DNA of 64,000 bases from Phascolarctos cinereus (taxonomy: Eukaryota; Chordata; Mammalia; Diprotodontia; Phascolarctidae): positions 4,285,001 to 4,349,000 of the forward strand of contig NW_018343979.1 in NCBI RefSeq assembly GCF_002099425.1, in the 5' to 3' direction. Both the position numbers and the translations under genes were made by a program. Position 1 is the stretch's first letter; each line of letters starts with the position of its first letter. Below the pieces are notes generated by a model, which saw only the letters and a list, made by a program, of their open reading frames with translations, did not search any database and had not been told where the DNA came from. This document shows, in pieces, positions 21,472-32,605 of this stretch.

Positions 21472-22309
21472 TCCAAATAAATGAACAAGTTCATTTTTTA
21501 AAATTATCCAGATAATAAGTTTATTTCTCACTTGCTTTCTATATGGGTCGGTTGTGGCTGCTCATATTTATAGGGTTATTTCTCCTGAGTAGAACCAAAC
21601 ATGATAAAAATAAAGTTGATGGTACCAATGTTGAAAAAGGCAGCTACAATTATTTGATATCTCCAGACATGTTTAAGTACCTATTATAGGTCTCCAGTCT
21701 GCCAGGCTACATTGCTTAGATGCTATTGATCTCAATTCTTTGTGAGCTAGCATAAACACTGTGTGAATATTTGCAAAGACAACATAAGTAATAAAATACT
21801 TAATGGTCAATTAATCCCTTACTGGTTACTCTTAACTCCCATTAGTAGTAAATGGAAAATGTATCACAGAGAGGAGAATAATAGACACACTGGTAAAAAA
21901 AAATAGTCCTGTAGTTGTGTTTAGAATGGAAAAGACAATATTTGTAACCTATGTTAATAGATTAGATTAAATCTTAAGAATTGGCCTGAATGAAAACACA
22001 TTTGGTTTGTAAGGGGGAAGTTTTACAGTTAAGACACAAGAAATTTCACTGGAGCTAAGAATAAAGGAAAAGCTATGGGTGAAAACTGGTTTAGAGGAAA
22101 GCAACTGTATGTTGCATCTGTATCCTCACAAGAAAAAAAAAAACTTTAAAAAATTTCCTACCGGCAGTTCTCTACATGATACTTCTGAACACAGGGAGAA
22201 AAAAAAAAGTTTGGGCTCAGTAGGTGACTCCTAGGCATCATTCCCTCTGACATTAATGGGAGTTTTTCAGGAATGAACAGTCTGATTTAGAACATATTAG
22301 GAGGACTCC
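21472..22309. other. No recognised feature
   Basis: AT-rich unique DNA up to the L1 leader. No repeat family or exon seen. Confidence 0.5.
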
Positions 22310-23026
22310 TGTGGAGGCATAGCCAAGATAGCAGAGTACAGAAAGCACTCAATCTGAGTCTTTCCAATATTCCTCTCCAAAATCTTTAAAATACTGCTTC
22401 AAATGGAATTTTGGAGTGGCAGAATCAACAGAAGTTCAGAGTGATATATTCCTCTAGCCCAAAATAATTTAGTAGTTCAGAAAGACAGATCTGTCACATG
22501 GGGGTGGATGCTGGCCCAAGTCTAGGCAGATGAAACACCAGTGGAGCTGGGTGATGGTGACAGAAGAAGCAGCAGCTTCAGGGGCTCCCAAGCCAGAGAC
22601 ATTAAGGAGACTCAGAAACAGGTTAGAATGAGACTACAGGAGACCTTTGTGCTAGCAACTAGAAACAGCACCAAATGCTGTTTGGCAACTCCATTGCCTA
22701 TAACCATTTCTGGGTCAGGGTTCAAGGGTAGGGAGGAGCACTCAAGAGGGAATAGAAGACTTGAGGGCCAGTATAACATCTGGTCCCATGGATCAAGGGC
22801 CCTTCCTGAGTAAGGACAAGAGTGCAGACACGGTGAGCAATGACACAACTCTCCACATATCACACAATCTTGGAAACACTTAAATCTTCCAAACCACCAG
22901 AACTAGCTCTAAAAAATAGCTAGTGCAAAAAATATTGAAATTTGAGGCAGTGACCCTTCATCCCCCATGCTGGAAACAGAGCCCAACATTAATATAAAGT
23001 TCCAAATCAAGAAATAGAGTGCAAAA

Positions 23027-24008
23027 ATGACCAAACAGTAAAAAAAGAACATGATCATAAAAGCTACTATGGTGACAGGAAAGATCAAGACAGAAACTCA
23101 GAAGACAATAAAATCAAAACAGCTACAAGCAAAACCTCAAAGAAAAAAATATGAATTGTATATGAGAATTCCTAGAGAGCTAAAATGATTTTCAAAGTCA
23201 AGTAAGAGTGGTAGAGGAAAAATCAGGTAAATAAATGAAAACAAAGGAAGAAAATTATGAAAATACAATTAACAGCTTGGTAAAAGAGGCACAAAAATAC
23301 TGAGAAAATAGCATCTTAAAAATGGAATAGGCCAAAAGGAAAAAGAGGTAACAAAAATCACAGATAAAAATAACCACTTGAAAAGCAGATTTGGCCAGAT
23401 GGAAAGAAGGTAAAAAAGCACAATAATGAAAATAATTCCTTAAAAATTAGAATTGGGCAAGGAGAAGCTAATGATGAACTGGAAAATAGATTGAGAAGAG
23501 ACAATTTAAGAATTATTGAATTAACTAAAAACCATGATTAAAGAAAGTCTAGACACATTTCAAGGACCTATCAAAGAAAATTTCCCAGATAGCTTCAGAC
23601 CAGACAGCAAAATAGAAATTAAAAGAATCCACAGATCACTGACTGGAAGGGATCCCAAAATAAAAACTCCCAGGAATATTATACCCAAAATCCAAAGCTT
23701 GCAGGTTAAAGGGAATATACTTCAAACACCAGAGAGAAACCATTCAAATATTGAAGAACCACAATTAGAATCACACAAGATTTTAGCATCTACATCATTA
23801 GAGAAGCAGAGGGCTTGGAACATGATGCTCTAGAAAAAAAGATCAGATTAAAACAAAGAATAACCTATCCAGCAAAATTGAGTATAATCCTTCAAGAGAG
23901 AATAAATTAGCATTTAAAGAAATAGAGGACTTTCAAATATTCTTAATGAAAATACCAGAGCTGAATATAAAAAAATGACTTTAGAATACAAGATTAAGAG
24001 AAGCATAA
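23027..24008 (+). pseudogene. Decayed L1 ORF1
   Basis: The start ATG at 23027 is followed by a stop at codon 5. Recognisable later parts include RRM coding at 23534-23833 (IKENFPD, KIEIKRIHRSLTGRDPK, PRNIIPKIQSLQVKGNIL) and C-terminal coding to about 24008. The order and blocks match L1 ORF1p. Confidence 0.8.
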
Positions 24009-24615
24009 AAACATAAACATGAAAGAGAAATCACAAGGGACTCAATACAGTTAAACTGTTTACCTTTCTATATGGGAAGATGATACATGTATCTTCCAAG
24101 AACTTTATCATTATTAGGGCAGTTAGAAGGATTCTTTATAGAAAGGGGGAGCAGGAGTAAGTCAATTATGTTGAGAAAATATAAAAAATGTGGATAGCTA
24201 AGAAAAATAGATGGCTTTGGCAAAGGGGACAGGAGTGGAAGAGTTGGGAAAATTATCTCACATAAAAGAGGCACACAAGGAAGAGCTTTCACATTGCAGG
24301 AAAAAACAGAGAGGGTTTCAGGCAAGGCTTGTACTTCCCTCACATTAAATTGGTCCAAAGAAGGAAATTGTATCTACATACTCAATTGGTAATAGAAATC
24401 TATCTTATCAACAGGGAAGTAAGATTGGAGGGGGCCAGAGAAAGGAGAGGCTGATAAAAAGGGAAGAAAGACAAAAGGATAGGGTGGACAGAAGCAAAAC
24501 AGACTTTAGAGGAGATAGAGTATATAGAGTATATAAAGTCAGAGAGAAAGATAAACAGAAGAAAATAGGATGGAGGGAAGTACACAGCTGGTAATCATAA
24601 CTGAATAGAAATAGG

Positions 24616-25350
24616 ATGAACTCACCCATAAAAACAAAAGCAAATAAAATAGCTAAGAGACCAGAATCTAACAACATGTTGTTTACAAGAAGCATACTTG
24701 AAACAGAGAGAGACACACACAGACTTAAAATAAGGAGCTGGAACAGAATCAATCATTCTTCAGCTGTGGTTAAAAAGTCAGAGGTAGCAGTCATCATCTC
24801 AGACAAAGCAAAAGAAAAAATAGACCTATATAAAAGGCATAAGCAGAGAAACTGCATCTTGCTAAAAGGAACCATGAAGTGATATGAAGTGATATATATA
24901 TACAAAATGTATATGTACCAAATGGCATAGCATACATATTCTTAAAGGAAAGTTAAATGAATTACAGGAGGAAACAGACAGTAAAACTACACTCTAGTAG
25001 GTGACCTCAACTTTCCCCTCTCAAAGCTAGCTAAATCTTCCCATAAAATAAATAAGAAAAAATGTCAAAGAAGTGTATAGAATCTTAGAAAATTTAAATA
25101 TGATAGACCTCTGAGAAAACTGAATTAGAATATAAAGGAGTATACTTTTTTTTCTCAGCTATACAAGATACCATCACAAAAATTTATAATGTATTAGGAC
25201 ATGATAATCTCACAACCAAATGCAGGAAAACAGAAACATTAAATATGCCTGTTTTGGACCATGATGAAATCAAAATTATATTTAACAAAGGGCCACATAA
25301 GCATAGATTAAAAGTTAGTTGGAAACTAATCCTAAAGAATGAGTGGATCA
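24616..25350 (+). pseudogene. Decayed L1 ORF2 endonuclease domain
   Basis: 24616-24882 reads NSPIKTKANKIAKRPES, FTRSILETERDTHRLKIRSW and KKSEVAVIISDKAKEKIDL. These match the APE-type endonuclease blocks 'QETHL..RDTHRLKI' and 'KKAGVAILVSDK'. The catalytic QETH is degraded to LETE. Later 25140-25350 matches the 'EYTFFS....KIDHILGH' to 'SDH' stretch, in other frames. Confidence 0.82.
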
Positions 25351-25560
25351 AAGAATAAATCATAGAAACAATAATTTCATTAAAGAGAATGGGACAATAG
25401 GACAACATTCCAAAATTTGTAGGATGTAGCCAAAGCAGTGCCTAAGGGAAATTTTATATCTCTTAATGTGTACATCAATAAAACAGTCAAAGAGCAGATC
25501 AATGAATTGAGCATGCAACTGAAATAACTAGAAAAAAAGAAATATATTAGGACCCTTCGC

Positions 25561-25954
25561 AGAAGTGAATGAAGGTATATGCACCAAGTACATTTTCTTG
25601 TCACTCTCATCAGAGGAGAACAAATAGTTTGAAATAAATATCTTGGGTTTTACTATAAAATTTTCAGATTGGTACAACATAAAGGAGATTTTGGGAATAA
25701 GCATCTTGGTGAGGAAGGAAGGAGGGAGTGATCAGAGATCTTCTGATGAATTACTTTCCACCAACCCACTTGATGAAATTACAGGGCATGGATCTTGTCA
25801 GAAAAGGGCAGAAGTCTAGTTCTGGTAGAACTAGACTTGTGTTCTGGCTCCATGCTCCTCCACCTCTATCATGATATGAAAATGCAAATTTTAAGGGAGG
25901 TATTTGCCTAAGAAAAATATATCCTTAATTAACATTACACTGCTACTATAAAGT
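25561..25954. other. Unassigned, contains a perfect 12-bp hairpin
   Basis: No repeat family seen. 25812-25823 and 25827-25838 are perfect inverted arms (aagtctagttct / agaactagactt) with a three-base loop. Confidence 0.6.
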
Positions 25955-26230
25955 AGCATTATATTATAGTGGATGGACCAGCCTTGATGTTAGGAAAAGA
26001 TTCCTTTGTATCCTTATCTGTGTGACCATGGATAAGTTGTTTAACCTCTTTGAGACTTTGTTTCCTCACCAGTAAAGTGAAGGTAATAATACTTATGACT
26101 CTTGCCTATTGTGAGAATAAACTTACGTGTATGCATATGCTTATCTGCGCACATACATATATACATACATATATGTACATACATGTATATCTTTATAGAC
26201 TTTAAAGCAGTATGCAAAAGTCATCACACT
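25955..26230 (+). mobile_element. Core-SINE (MIR-like) with an internal ATAC repeat
   Basis: 'attatagtggatggaccag', 'ctgtgtgaccatggataag', 'aacctctttgagactttg', 'tttcctcaccagtaaag', 'cctattgtgagaataaa', then an ATAC/TATG tract (26125-26195), then the tail 'gactttaaagcagtatgc'. The microsatellite grew inside the SINE tail. Confidence 0.82.
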
Positions 26231-27325
26231 TCACAGACTCTTTTCCAATAGATTCCCTCCTCTTTTTCACTTATTTTTAGCCTCTCCCTCTCTACTGGCT
26301 CATTTCCTGTTGCCTATAAACATATCACACATATCTCTCTTATCCCAAAAAAAAAAAACTCTCACTTGATTCTTCCATCCTTGCTAATTATCATCCTATA
26401 GCTCTTCCCTTTGTAGCTAAACTCATTGAATAGGCCATCTGTAATAAATACTCTTCTTTCTGTCTCCTCACTTGCTTTTTAACCTCTTATACTCTGGCTT
26501 CTGACCTTATCATTCCACTGAAACTGCTCTCTCTAAACTTATTAATGGCCTGTTTTCAAATCCAATGATCTTTTCTCAGTCTTCATTCAGCCTTTGAGAC
26601 TGTTGATCACTCTATCTTCCTTGATACTCTCATCTCTCTTTATTTTCTAGACACCACTCTCTCCTGGATTTCCTCCTACGTATATGATCACTACTTCTCT
26701 GTCTCTTCTGCTGGGTCTTCCTCTGTTTCACACTGTCTAGCTGTAGATGTCCCTTAGGATTCTATCCTGGACTCTCCTCTCTTCTCATCCTATACTACGT
26801 CACTTCGTGATCTCATCAGCTCTCACAGATTTGATTACCATCTTTATAATAACGGTTTTCAAATCTACCTTTCCTGCTCCAATCTCTGCTGAATTCTAAT
26901 CTCACATCTCCAACTACCTTTCAGGCATGTCAATCTGGATGACTAGTAGACATCTTAAGCTCAATATGTCCAAACCAAAACTTGTTATCCCCCCCAAACC
27001 CTCTTTCCCTCACTTCCTTATTGCTATATAGAGTAACAGCAATCCTCCAGTCCCTCAGAATCAAAATCTGGGGTCATCTGTCATATCCAAGCTGTTGCTG
27101 CGGCTGTCAATTTCACCTTTGCAACATTTCTTGAATATGCCTTCTTTTGTCCTTTGACCCTGCATCCACTCTAGTGCAGGCTCTCATCGCTTCATACCTG
27201 AACTATTGCAATAGCCTGCTGGTGGGTCTGCTTGCTTCAAGTCTCTCCCCACTTGAATCCATCCTCCATTCAGATAGTGAAGTGATTTTCTTAAAATTCA
27301 AGTTTGCTCTTGAAGAACCCCTCCA
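26231..27325 (+). mobile_element. L2-clade LINE, RT region of ORF2
   Basis: Forward L2/CR1-clade reverse transcriptase: 'ctctactggctcatttcctg', 'tcattccactgaaactgctc', then 'gcctttgagactgttgatc' (AFETVDH, from the RT motif AFDTVDH, catalytic D changed to E). It continues 'ctctcctggatttcctcc', 'cacttcgtgatctcatcagc', and the YADD position reads YNNG. It goes on to 'ctattgcaatagcctgctgg' (YCNSL) by 27215. The longest remaining frame is 27147-27332. Long and collinear but dead. Confidence 0.88.
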
Positions 27326-28374
27326 GCTCTAGAATTCTATTCAATGCACTATCAATAGAGATATCTAGTGATGACATTACATAACTGACTTTTTCCAACT
27401 AGAATATCAAAAATTTCTGTGCAACTATGTTGTTAGGGGTATGTGGGGAGGAGGAAATCATTACAAAACAAAACAAAACAGGAGTCAAGGAAAAATGCCT
27501 TACATCTCATCACTCTGCTAATGAAAATCTCCTTTTCTCTATCCCTCTCTTCATACTCTCTCTAATTTGTCTTTTTATCCTATGATCCACAGACTGCAAA
27601 CAGCCTTCTGACTCTTAGAATTATTTTGTTGGACTATTCTTAATTGTGTCCTTTCCATTGACTCCCCACCCCCCATCCCCAGCATACTTTATAGGGATCA
27701 TTGGAGTATTAAGTATATACTTACTCCTCTGCCTGACCCTGGTTTTTTTTTCCTCCTTTCTACAAATCTTTTCATGCAGGTAGCACTTGGCAACATTCTA
27801 GTCTGTACTCTTCTTTCTGAGCCTTTAGTTAAAAGTGTGTATGTGGGTGACAAGAAGGAATAGAGTGGGGTAAGTGGTAAACAGTATCCTTCTATTGTCT
27901 CTCTAGATCTGTTTTGAGCACTGCCCTTTACCTCAAAACCTTTTACAAACTTTCAAAAGTACTTTTCCTTCAATTCCACTTAAACTTCCCTGCTCTTTGA
28001 GCAGATTGAGAAGTAGTGCTCCAGATAATCATTTATTTGTCCCACTCTCTTTTCCCACACTATTCTTTTACCTTTTATCTTTTGCTACTTTCATTTAAGT
28101 AAATTTTAAGCAGAGAATTCTGACTTCGTCCTTCCTTCCTTCTTTTCTTCCTTTTTCTTCTCCTTTCCTTCCTTCCTTTTTTTCCTTTCCTTTCTTCTTT
28201 TTACCTGGATGCCCCATCATCCTGTTTTCCTCTTGACCTTTGGCAAGATCCATTCTAGATATCCTCTGTGATCTTTCTTTCCCACCCTACTTCCCAGTCT
28301 GTGATTTGCTCCTCAGCAGCTGGCATAGTCTTTTCCACAAAAATTGTGCCAAGTGACATGATTATACTATATAC
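27326..28374. other. Pyrimidine-rich unassigned stretch
   Basis: No gene or clear repeat. 27500-28350 is C/T-rich with a TTCC-rich patch at 28125-28200. It may hold further L2 remains, since it lies between an L2 RT piece and an L2 tail of the same strand, but I cannot align it. Confidence 0.4.
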
Positions 28375-28490
28375 AGATGTGGTCCCAGCAGTAATGAACT
28401 GTGTCTAATCCCTAATGTCACAGAGCTTAACACAATGCCTAAAATATAGGTACTAAGTAGATTCTTAATCAATGTTTATTGATTGATTGA
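28375..28490 (+). mobile_element. L2-type 3' tip
   Basis: 'agcttaacacaatgcctaaa', 'ggtactaagtagattcttaa', then 'tgtttattgattgattgag', the tandem 'attg' ending of L2. It could be the end of the L2 at 26231. Confidence 0.75.
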
Positions 28491-28548
28491 GATTAGAAAA
28501 GAGGTGTGACTATAATGAGTAGTAAGTGGTATGCTTTCAAGTCTGCTG

Positions 28549-28609
28549 GTGTAGACCAGGGGTAGGGAACTTGCAACCTCAAGGCAGCAGGTTTCCCACC
28601 CTTGTAGAC
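28549..28609. mobile_element. Tiny hAT-like terminal-repeat element
   Basis: The left end reads caggggtagggaact and the right end, reversed, reads caagggtgggaaacct, so the two are imperfect terminal inverted repeats only about 48 bases apart. Flanks repeat gtgtagac (28549-28556) and ttgtagac (28602-28609), overlapping the right terminus by a few bases. CAGGGGT...-type ends and 8-bp target duplications are typical of hAT transposons. An internally deleted, non-coding copy. Confidence 0.55.
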
Positions 28610-29029
28610 AAAGATAAAGGATAGGAAGCTTGGAGCAAAGAGAAAAGGGGAGAGGTAAAAGGGGAAAGAATAAGAAAGGGGAAGGTGAAGATAAAAGAAT
28701 GCTCTTTATTTCTCCTTTTTCTTTGACTCAGATCTTCAAGGTGTTTTGATATTTGTCAACAAAGATGAGCCTTGACATTACCTTATATAACGTTGGCTGG
28801 TTACCAGGGAATAATGACCTATTCCCCAAAATCCACAGTATTATATGCATTAGCAGTACATCACTTATTTTCCTCTTTACTGTCACCTCTTAGAATCCTT
28901 AAATTCCTTCAAAGCTCAGCTTAAGCTATATGAAGATTTATTTTTGTTCTCCTCTTCTTTTGCCCCTTCCTAATGGTTTCTCCCTCAAAAAATACTTCTC
29001 ATTTACTTTGTATGCTTTCAGGCAAGTGA

Positions 29030-29208
29030 ACTTTCTCTACAGCTGCAGGTTGTCACCTTCTCTGTAACTTACAATTTTAGAGAACCACCAAGGACACTGA
29101 GAAGTTAATGCTTTAGCCAAGGTGAAATAACCAGTATGTATCAGAGATGAGACTTGAACACAGGTCTTCATGTTCCTAAGATGAACACTCTATCCATAAC
29201 ATTTACTC
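29030..29208 (-). mobile_element. Core-SINE inserted in the L2
   Basis: 'ctgcaggttgtcaccttctc', 'gtaacttacaattttagaga', 'gacactgagaagttaatgc', 'ccagtatgtatcagagatg', 'agacttgaacacaggtcttc'. The same family as the interrupted copy at 53480-53935, which shares the 'gcaggtt.gcaccttctct' and 'gtatgtatcagagatg..ac' blocks. Confidence 0.8.
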
Positions 29209-29245
29209 TTTATGCCTATACATTTATATTATATATGTTTTATAT

Positions 29246-29424
29246 GCTCTTGGGATCATAGACTTTGAACTGGAAGAAATCTTAGAGATCAGAGCCCAAT
29301 CTCCTCATTTTACCATTGAGGGTCCTGAGGACAGAGTGATTTAGTTCATTTGAGCAGTGTTATAAGAAAAATCTTGAGGCAAGATTTGAAATTGAGTCTC
29401 ATTTCAAGATGCCTAACATGTACG
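29246..29424 (-). mobile_element. MIR/THER-type SINE inserted in the L2
   Basis: 'gggatcatagactttgaac', 'tggaagaaatcttagagatc', 'ctcctcattttaccattgag', 'tgaggcaagatttgaaattg'. Minus-strand MIR order. Confidence 0.82.
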
Positions 29425-29560
29425 TGTTTCCCCCAACAGAAAATGGGATCCTTGAGCACAGAGGTTATTTCATTTTTGCCTTTGTAACCTTGCATCCCTA
29501 GTCCCAAGCATAACGACTAGATCATTATAAGTGCTTAATAAATGACCGTCAGTTGATTTC

Positions 29561-30084
29561 AATAACATTACAGAAAGCCAGGTTCCCCTGATAGTCTCTC
29601 CCTTTGTAATGTACACTTCATTAAAGCCTTCAAAGAGTTCTCTTATCAGAATGCAATTTAAGCAAGAAGGAACCTAGAGTAAGGTGGTGTCTTTCTTTTT
29701 TTCTTTTTTTGTTGCATGGGAGTAGGACTTGGAGAATAACTTGTTTTCAAAGAAGTTAGTCTCTATTTGCATAGAAATCTGGATCTTTTCATTCTTCCTT
29801 CAGACTCTGCTGTAATCAAGAAAACAATCCAGGGATGGTGAATTGCACAGATTTAAAGGGATAAAATAGTTAGTAAGGACTTTCTACACATAGACAAAGC
29901 CTGGCTATTCTCTGTTTATGGAAGCCCCACTGCTCAAAATCAAAGGTCGATGTGCGCCACCTCCATTTATAGGAGTTTGGATTCACATGTTAAAGCAGCT
30001 CCAGGAAGGGTGCCTTGAGCTTGGATCGACATTTACTTGTTCTACTCTCACCTGTTTCTCATGTTGACATTTACATTCATATCT
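29561..30084. other. Unique stretch with a few CpGs
   Basis: No repeat recognised. 29880-30040 is less AT-rich than its surroundings and contains clustered CpGs, including tgcgccacctcc at 29953-29964, which resembles part of a CTCF-type site. No exon seen. Confidence 0.4.
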
Positions 30085-30270
30085 CACAACAAACCTGTGA
30101 GTTTGTACTTATAGATATTATAATCCCTATTTTTACAGATGAAGAACCTGAGGCTGGTATTAGATGACTTGCCCAGAGTCACACATCTAGTAAATGTCTT
30201 GAAGCAAGATTTGCACACAAGTCTTCCTAATGTCAAGCTCAGCACTTTAGCCATTTTGCCATGCCCCTCA
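30085..30270 (-). mobile_element. MIR-type SINE
   Basis: 'tctcacaacaaacctgtgag', 'tatttttacagatgaagaac', 'gacttgcccagagtcacaca', 'tctagtaaatgtcttgaagc', 'cttcctaatgtcaagctcag'. Minus-strand MIR. Confidence 0.85.
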
Positions 30271-30689
30271 TTCTGAGGTAGGAACTAATCTCCCAGATGT
30301 GGAAGTTTTAAGTTTGAAGGTAAGAACATGTAAGTGAGGGAATCTGACTAGATAGGACAGCAACTGGAGGTAGATCCAGAGAGAATTTTGCCTTTATTGA
30401 TTAAAGTAATCCTTGACTGATTAACTAACTCACTTGGAGTGGAAATAAATACCTGGAGATATGTATTATACTAAATTCCCAAACCACAGTATTAACATAG
30501 TTGCCATTTTTTCTTTTTTTTTCTGATTGGCTACAAATCAGCTGATACTGATGATCATGCTTCATAATAAGCTTCCAATTAGATACGACAAAAGAATCAC
30601 ACTCAAGTCTTTTCAGAAATCACTTCTATGAAGTAATAATGCTCACAATAGCTGTTTGCTCTGATTGCAAAATACTGTCTTGATTGAAT
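30271..30689. other. No recognised feature
   Basis: Unique AT-rich DNA without a recognisable repeat or exon. Confidence 0.45.
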
Positions 30690-32000
30690 GAAATTACTTA
30701 CTATGTGTCAGGCACTGTGCTATGTGCTGAGGATACAAAGAAAGGCAAAAATATCATCCCAAGCCCAAGGAGCTCACAGGAGATAATTATCCAGGAGATA
30801 ATAGGCAAATAACTATGTATATGGTAGATACACTGTGCAAGGAACTAGTCAAGGAGATGGGGTAGGGATAGTTAAGGGGTGGGAAAGGCCTCCATCAGAA
30901 CATGGGATTCAAACTTCAGTACTGAAGGCAGTGTAAGGAGGCAGAGCATTCTAGGCATGGGGGATAGCCATTGAAAAAAAACACAAAGTGGGAGACACTT
31001 GGGGAAGTATGGGGAAGCAAGAAGGCTTCTTCTAAAGTACTGGAGAGGATTGAAAACAATAAAGGTATGAAAGGTTCAGGTTATGAAGAGCTTTAAATTT
31101 GAAACATAAGGTTTTATATTTAATATTTATGGTAACACCCACACTTTATGAAAATCACTTTGGCAGCTGAGTGGCAGACGGATTGGAATAAGGAGAAACT
31201 TCAGGTACAGAGACATTAAAAGGCATTGAAAGATTATAGACATGAGGTAATTAGGAGCTGTTCCAGTGTGGTTGCTATATGAGTGGAAAGAATAGGCCAT
31301 AGATGACAGATATGAAAGTTGAAATGGTAAGACTGGGCAAGGGATTTGGATATGTGTAGTGTGAGAGAGTAAAAGAGGATGACACCAATGTTGTGAGCCT
31401 AGGTGGCTGGGAAGGCGGAGGTGTCCTTGACAGTGGTAGGGAATTTTGGAAGAGGAAAGGGTTTGGAGGGGAAAGATAATGAATTCTGTTTCAGATGTGT
31501 TGAATTTGAAATGGACATCCAATTTGAGATGTCCAAGAGTTAGTTGGAGACTTGCTAGAGCTTAAGAAAGAATTCAGGTCTTGGATATGTAAATCTGTAT
31601 TAATATGCTAAGTACTTGGGAGGTAATAAGAGTATTTACTGAAATAGTATAGAGTAAGAAAGGACAAAGGTCTAGTACAGAGCCTTGGGGGCACCTATTG
31701 TTAGTGACCTGGATAAAGAAGCAACAAAGGAAACAGAGGAGTGGTTAGAGAGGTACTAGGAAAACTAATACAGAGGAGTGTTTGGAATATCCCAGAGTAA
31801 AGGTGATCAATGGTATATTAAAGGCTGGAAAGAGCTCAAGAAATCTGAAGACTAAGGAAAAACCACAGATTTTGTGACTTAGGGATAACTGGTGACCTTA
31901 GAGAGAATAATTACAGTTGTATGACCAAGAGGGTTTGGAATGTATAGAGGTCATAGAGTGAGAAAAGGAAAGAGAGACACCAATTATGGTCTCCTGGCTC
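30690..32000 (-). mobile_element. L2 LINE, about 1.3 kb: ORF2 RT to 3' end
   Basis: Reverse complement of L2 from its terminus ('ctatgtgtcaggcactgtgc', 'agctcacaggagataattat') through 'ggaaaggcctccatcagaac', 'gcagagcattctaggcatgg', 'gaagagctttaaatttg', 'atcactttggcagctgagtg' to ORF2 sequence: 'caagagttagttggagac' and 'ccttgggggcacctattg', which is the reverse of the RT block coding for 'GVPQGSVLGP'. It ends near 'ctggtgaccttagagagaat'. One of the most complete L2 copies here, dead by many breaks. Confidence 0.9.
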
Positions 32001-32199
32001 AACCCTCCATAATAGAGGTAACCTTCAAACCATAACAATGGATCAACATAATTGGTTAGTGTAGAAAGTTAAGATTAATGAATTTAATTGTAAATAGTAG
32101 AGATTTGTTTTTGTTTTGTTTTGTGGATTCGGGCAAATGGGAGTGGAGTGAGGGTGTTGGGGATAATGGAATTTTCTGGTCTTTGTGTTCTCTACCAGC

Positions 32200-32385
32200 A
32201 TGGTGCCCATGGAAAAGAGAATGGATCAAGTAACCAATGTTAAATCCTGGTTCTGCCAATAGCCAACTGTGAGATCTAGGATAGATCACTTAACCTCTCT
32301 GGGCCTCAGTTTCCTTACAAATAAAATGAAAAGGTTGGATGAAATTATTTCTAAGGTCTCTCACAGCTCTAACAGTTTATCTAAA
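32200..32385 (+). mobile_element. MIR
   Basis: 'ttaaatcctggttctgccaa', 'gtgagatctaggatagatca', 'cttaacctctctgggcctca', 'gtttccttacaaataaaatg', 'ctaaggtctctcacagctct'. Forward MIR including the 3' tail. Confidence 0.92.
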
Positions 32386-32424
32386 AAAGCTCATATTTAA
32401 AAAAAGTGATATTACTCAATAGTG

Positions 32425-32605
32425 TCATAGGATTCAGAGCTGGAAAGGAACTTGGAATTGTCCTAGTACAACTCCCTGATTTTATGAATGAGGAAACTGA
32501 GGCAAAGAGAAGTTAATGACTTGCCCAAGGTCACAAAGGTAATAAATAAAAAAGTTGGAATTTAAGCCCAGTTTCTGTGATTCCAAATCCTATGATTGTT
32601 CAATT
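32425..32605 (-). mobile_element. MIR
   Basis: 'gattcagagctggaaaggaa', 'tgaatgaggaaactgaggca', 'aatgacttgcccaaggtcac', 'gaatttaagcccagtttctg'. Reverse MIR, nearly full length, head to head with the forward MIR at 32200. Confidence 0.92.

Larger units (their letters stand above)
22310..25560 (+). mobile_element. L1 with leader, ORF1 and endonuclease, cut off before the RT
   Basis: Leader starts near 'gtggaggcatagccaagata' / 'gcagagtac', the usual marsupial L1 5' end. ORF1 remains span 23027-24008, inter-ORF DNA 24010-24600, endonuclease coding 24616-25350, and the very start of the RT region to about 25560, where homology ends abruptly with no poly(A). No target-site duplication could be found because the right end is missing. 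Many breaks, so an old copy. Its leader differs from that of the HAL1-type elements here, so it is another lineage. Confidence 0.85.
28870..29560 (+). mobile_element. L2 LINE 3' end in three pieces
   Basis: 28870-29020 ('ctcttagaatccttaaattc', 'cttcaaagctcagcttaagc', 'catttactttgtatgc'), 29209-29245 and 29425-29560 ('tttcccccaacagaaaatgg', 'gatccttgagcacagagg', 'agtgcttaataaatgacc') are consecutive L2 sequence. Two minus-strand SINEs separate the pieces. Confidence 0.85.

Noticed and set aside
31127-31522. 131-codon minus-strand frame
   Set aside because: Lies inside the L2 on the same strand; a remnant of L2 ORF2/3' sequence, not a host gene.
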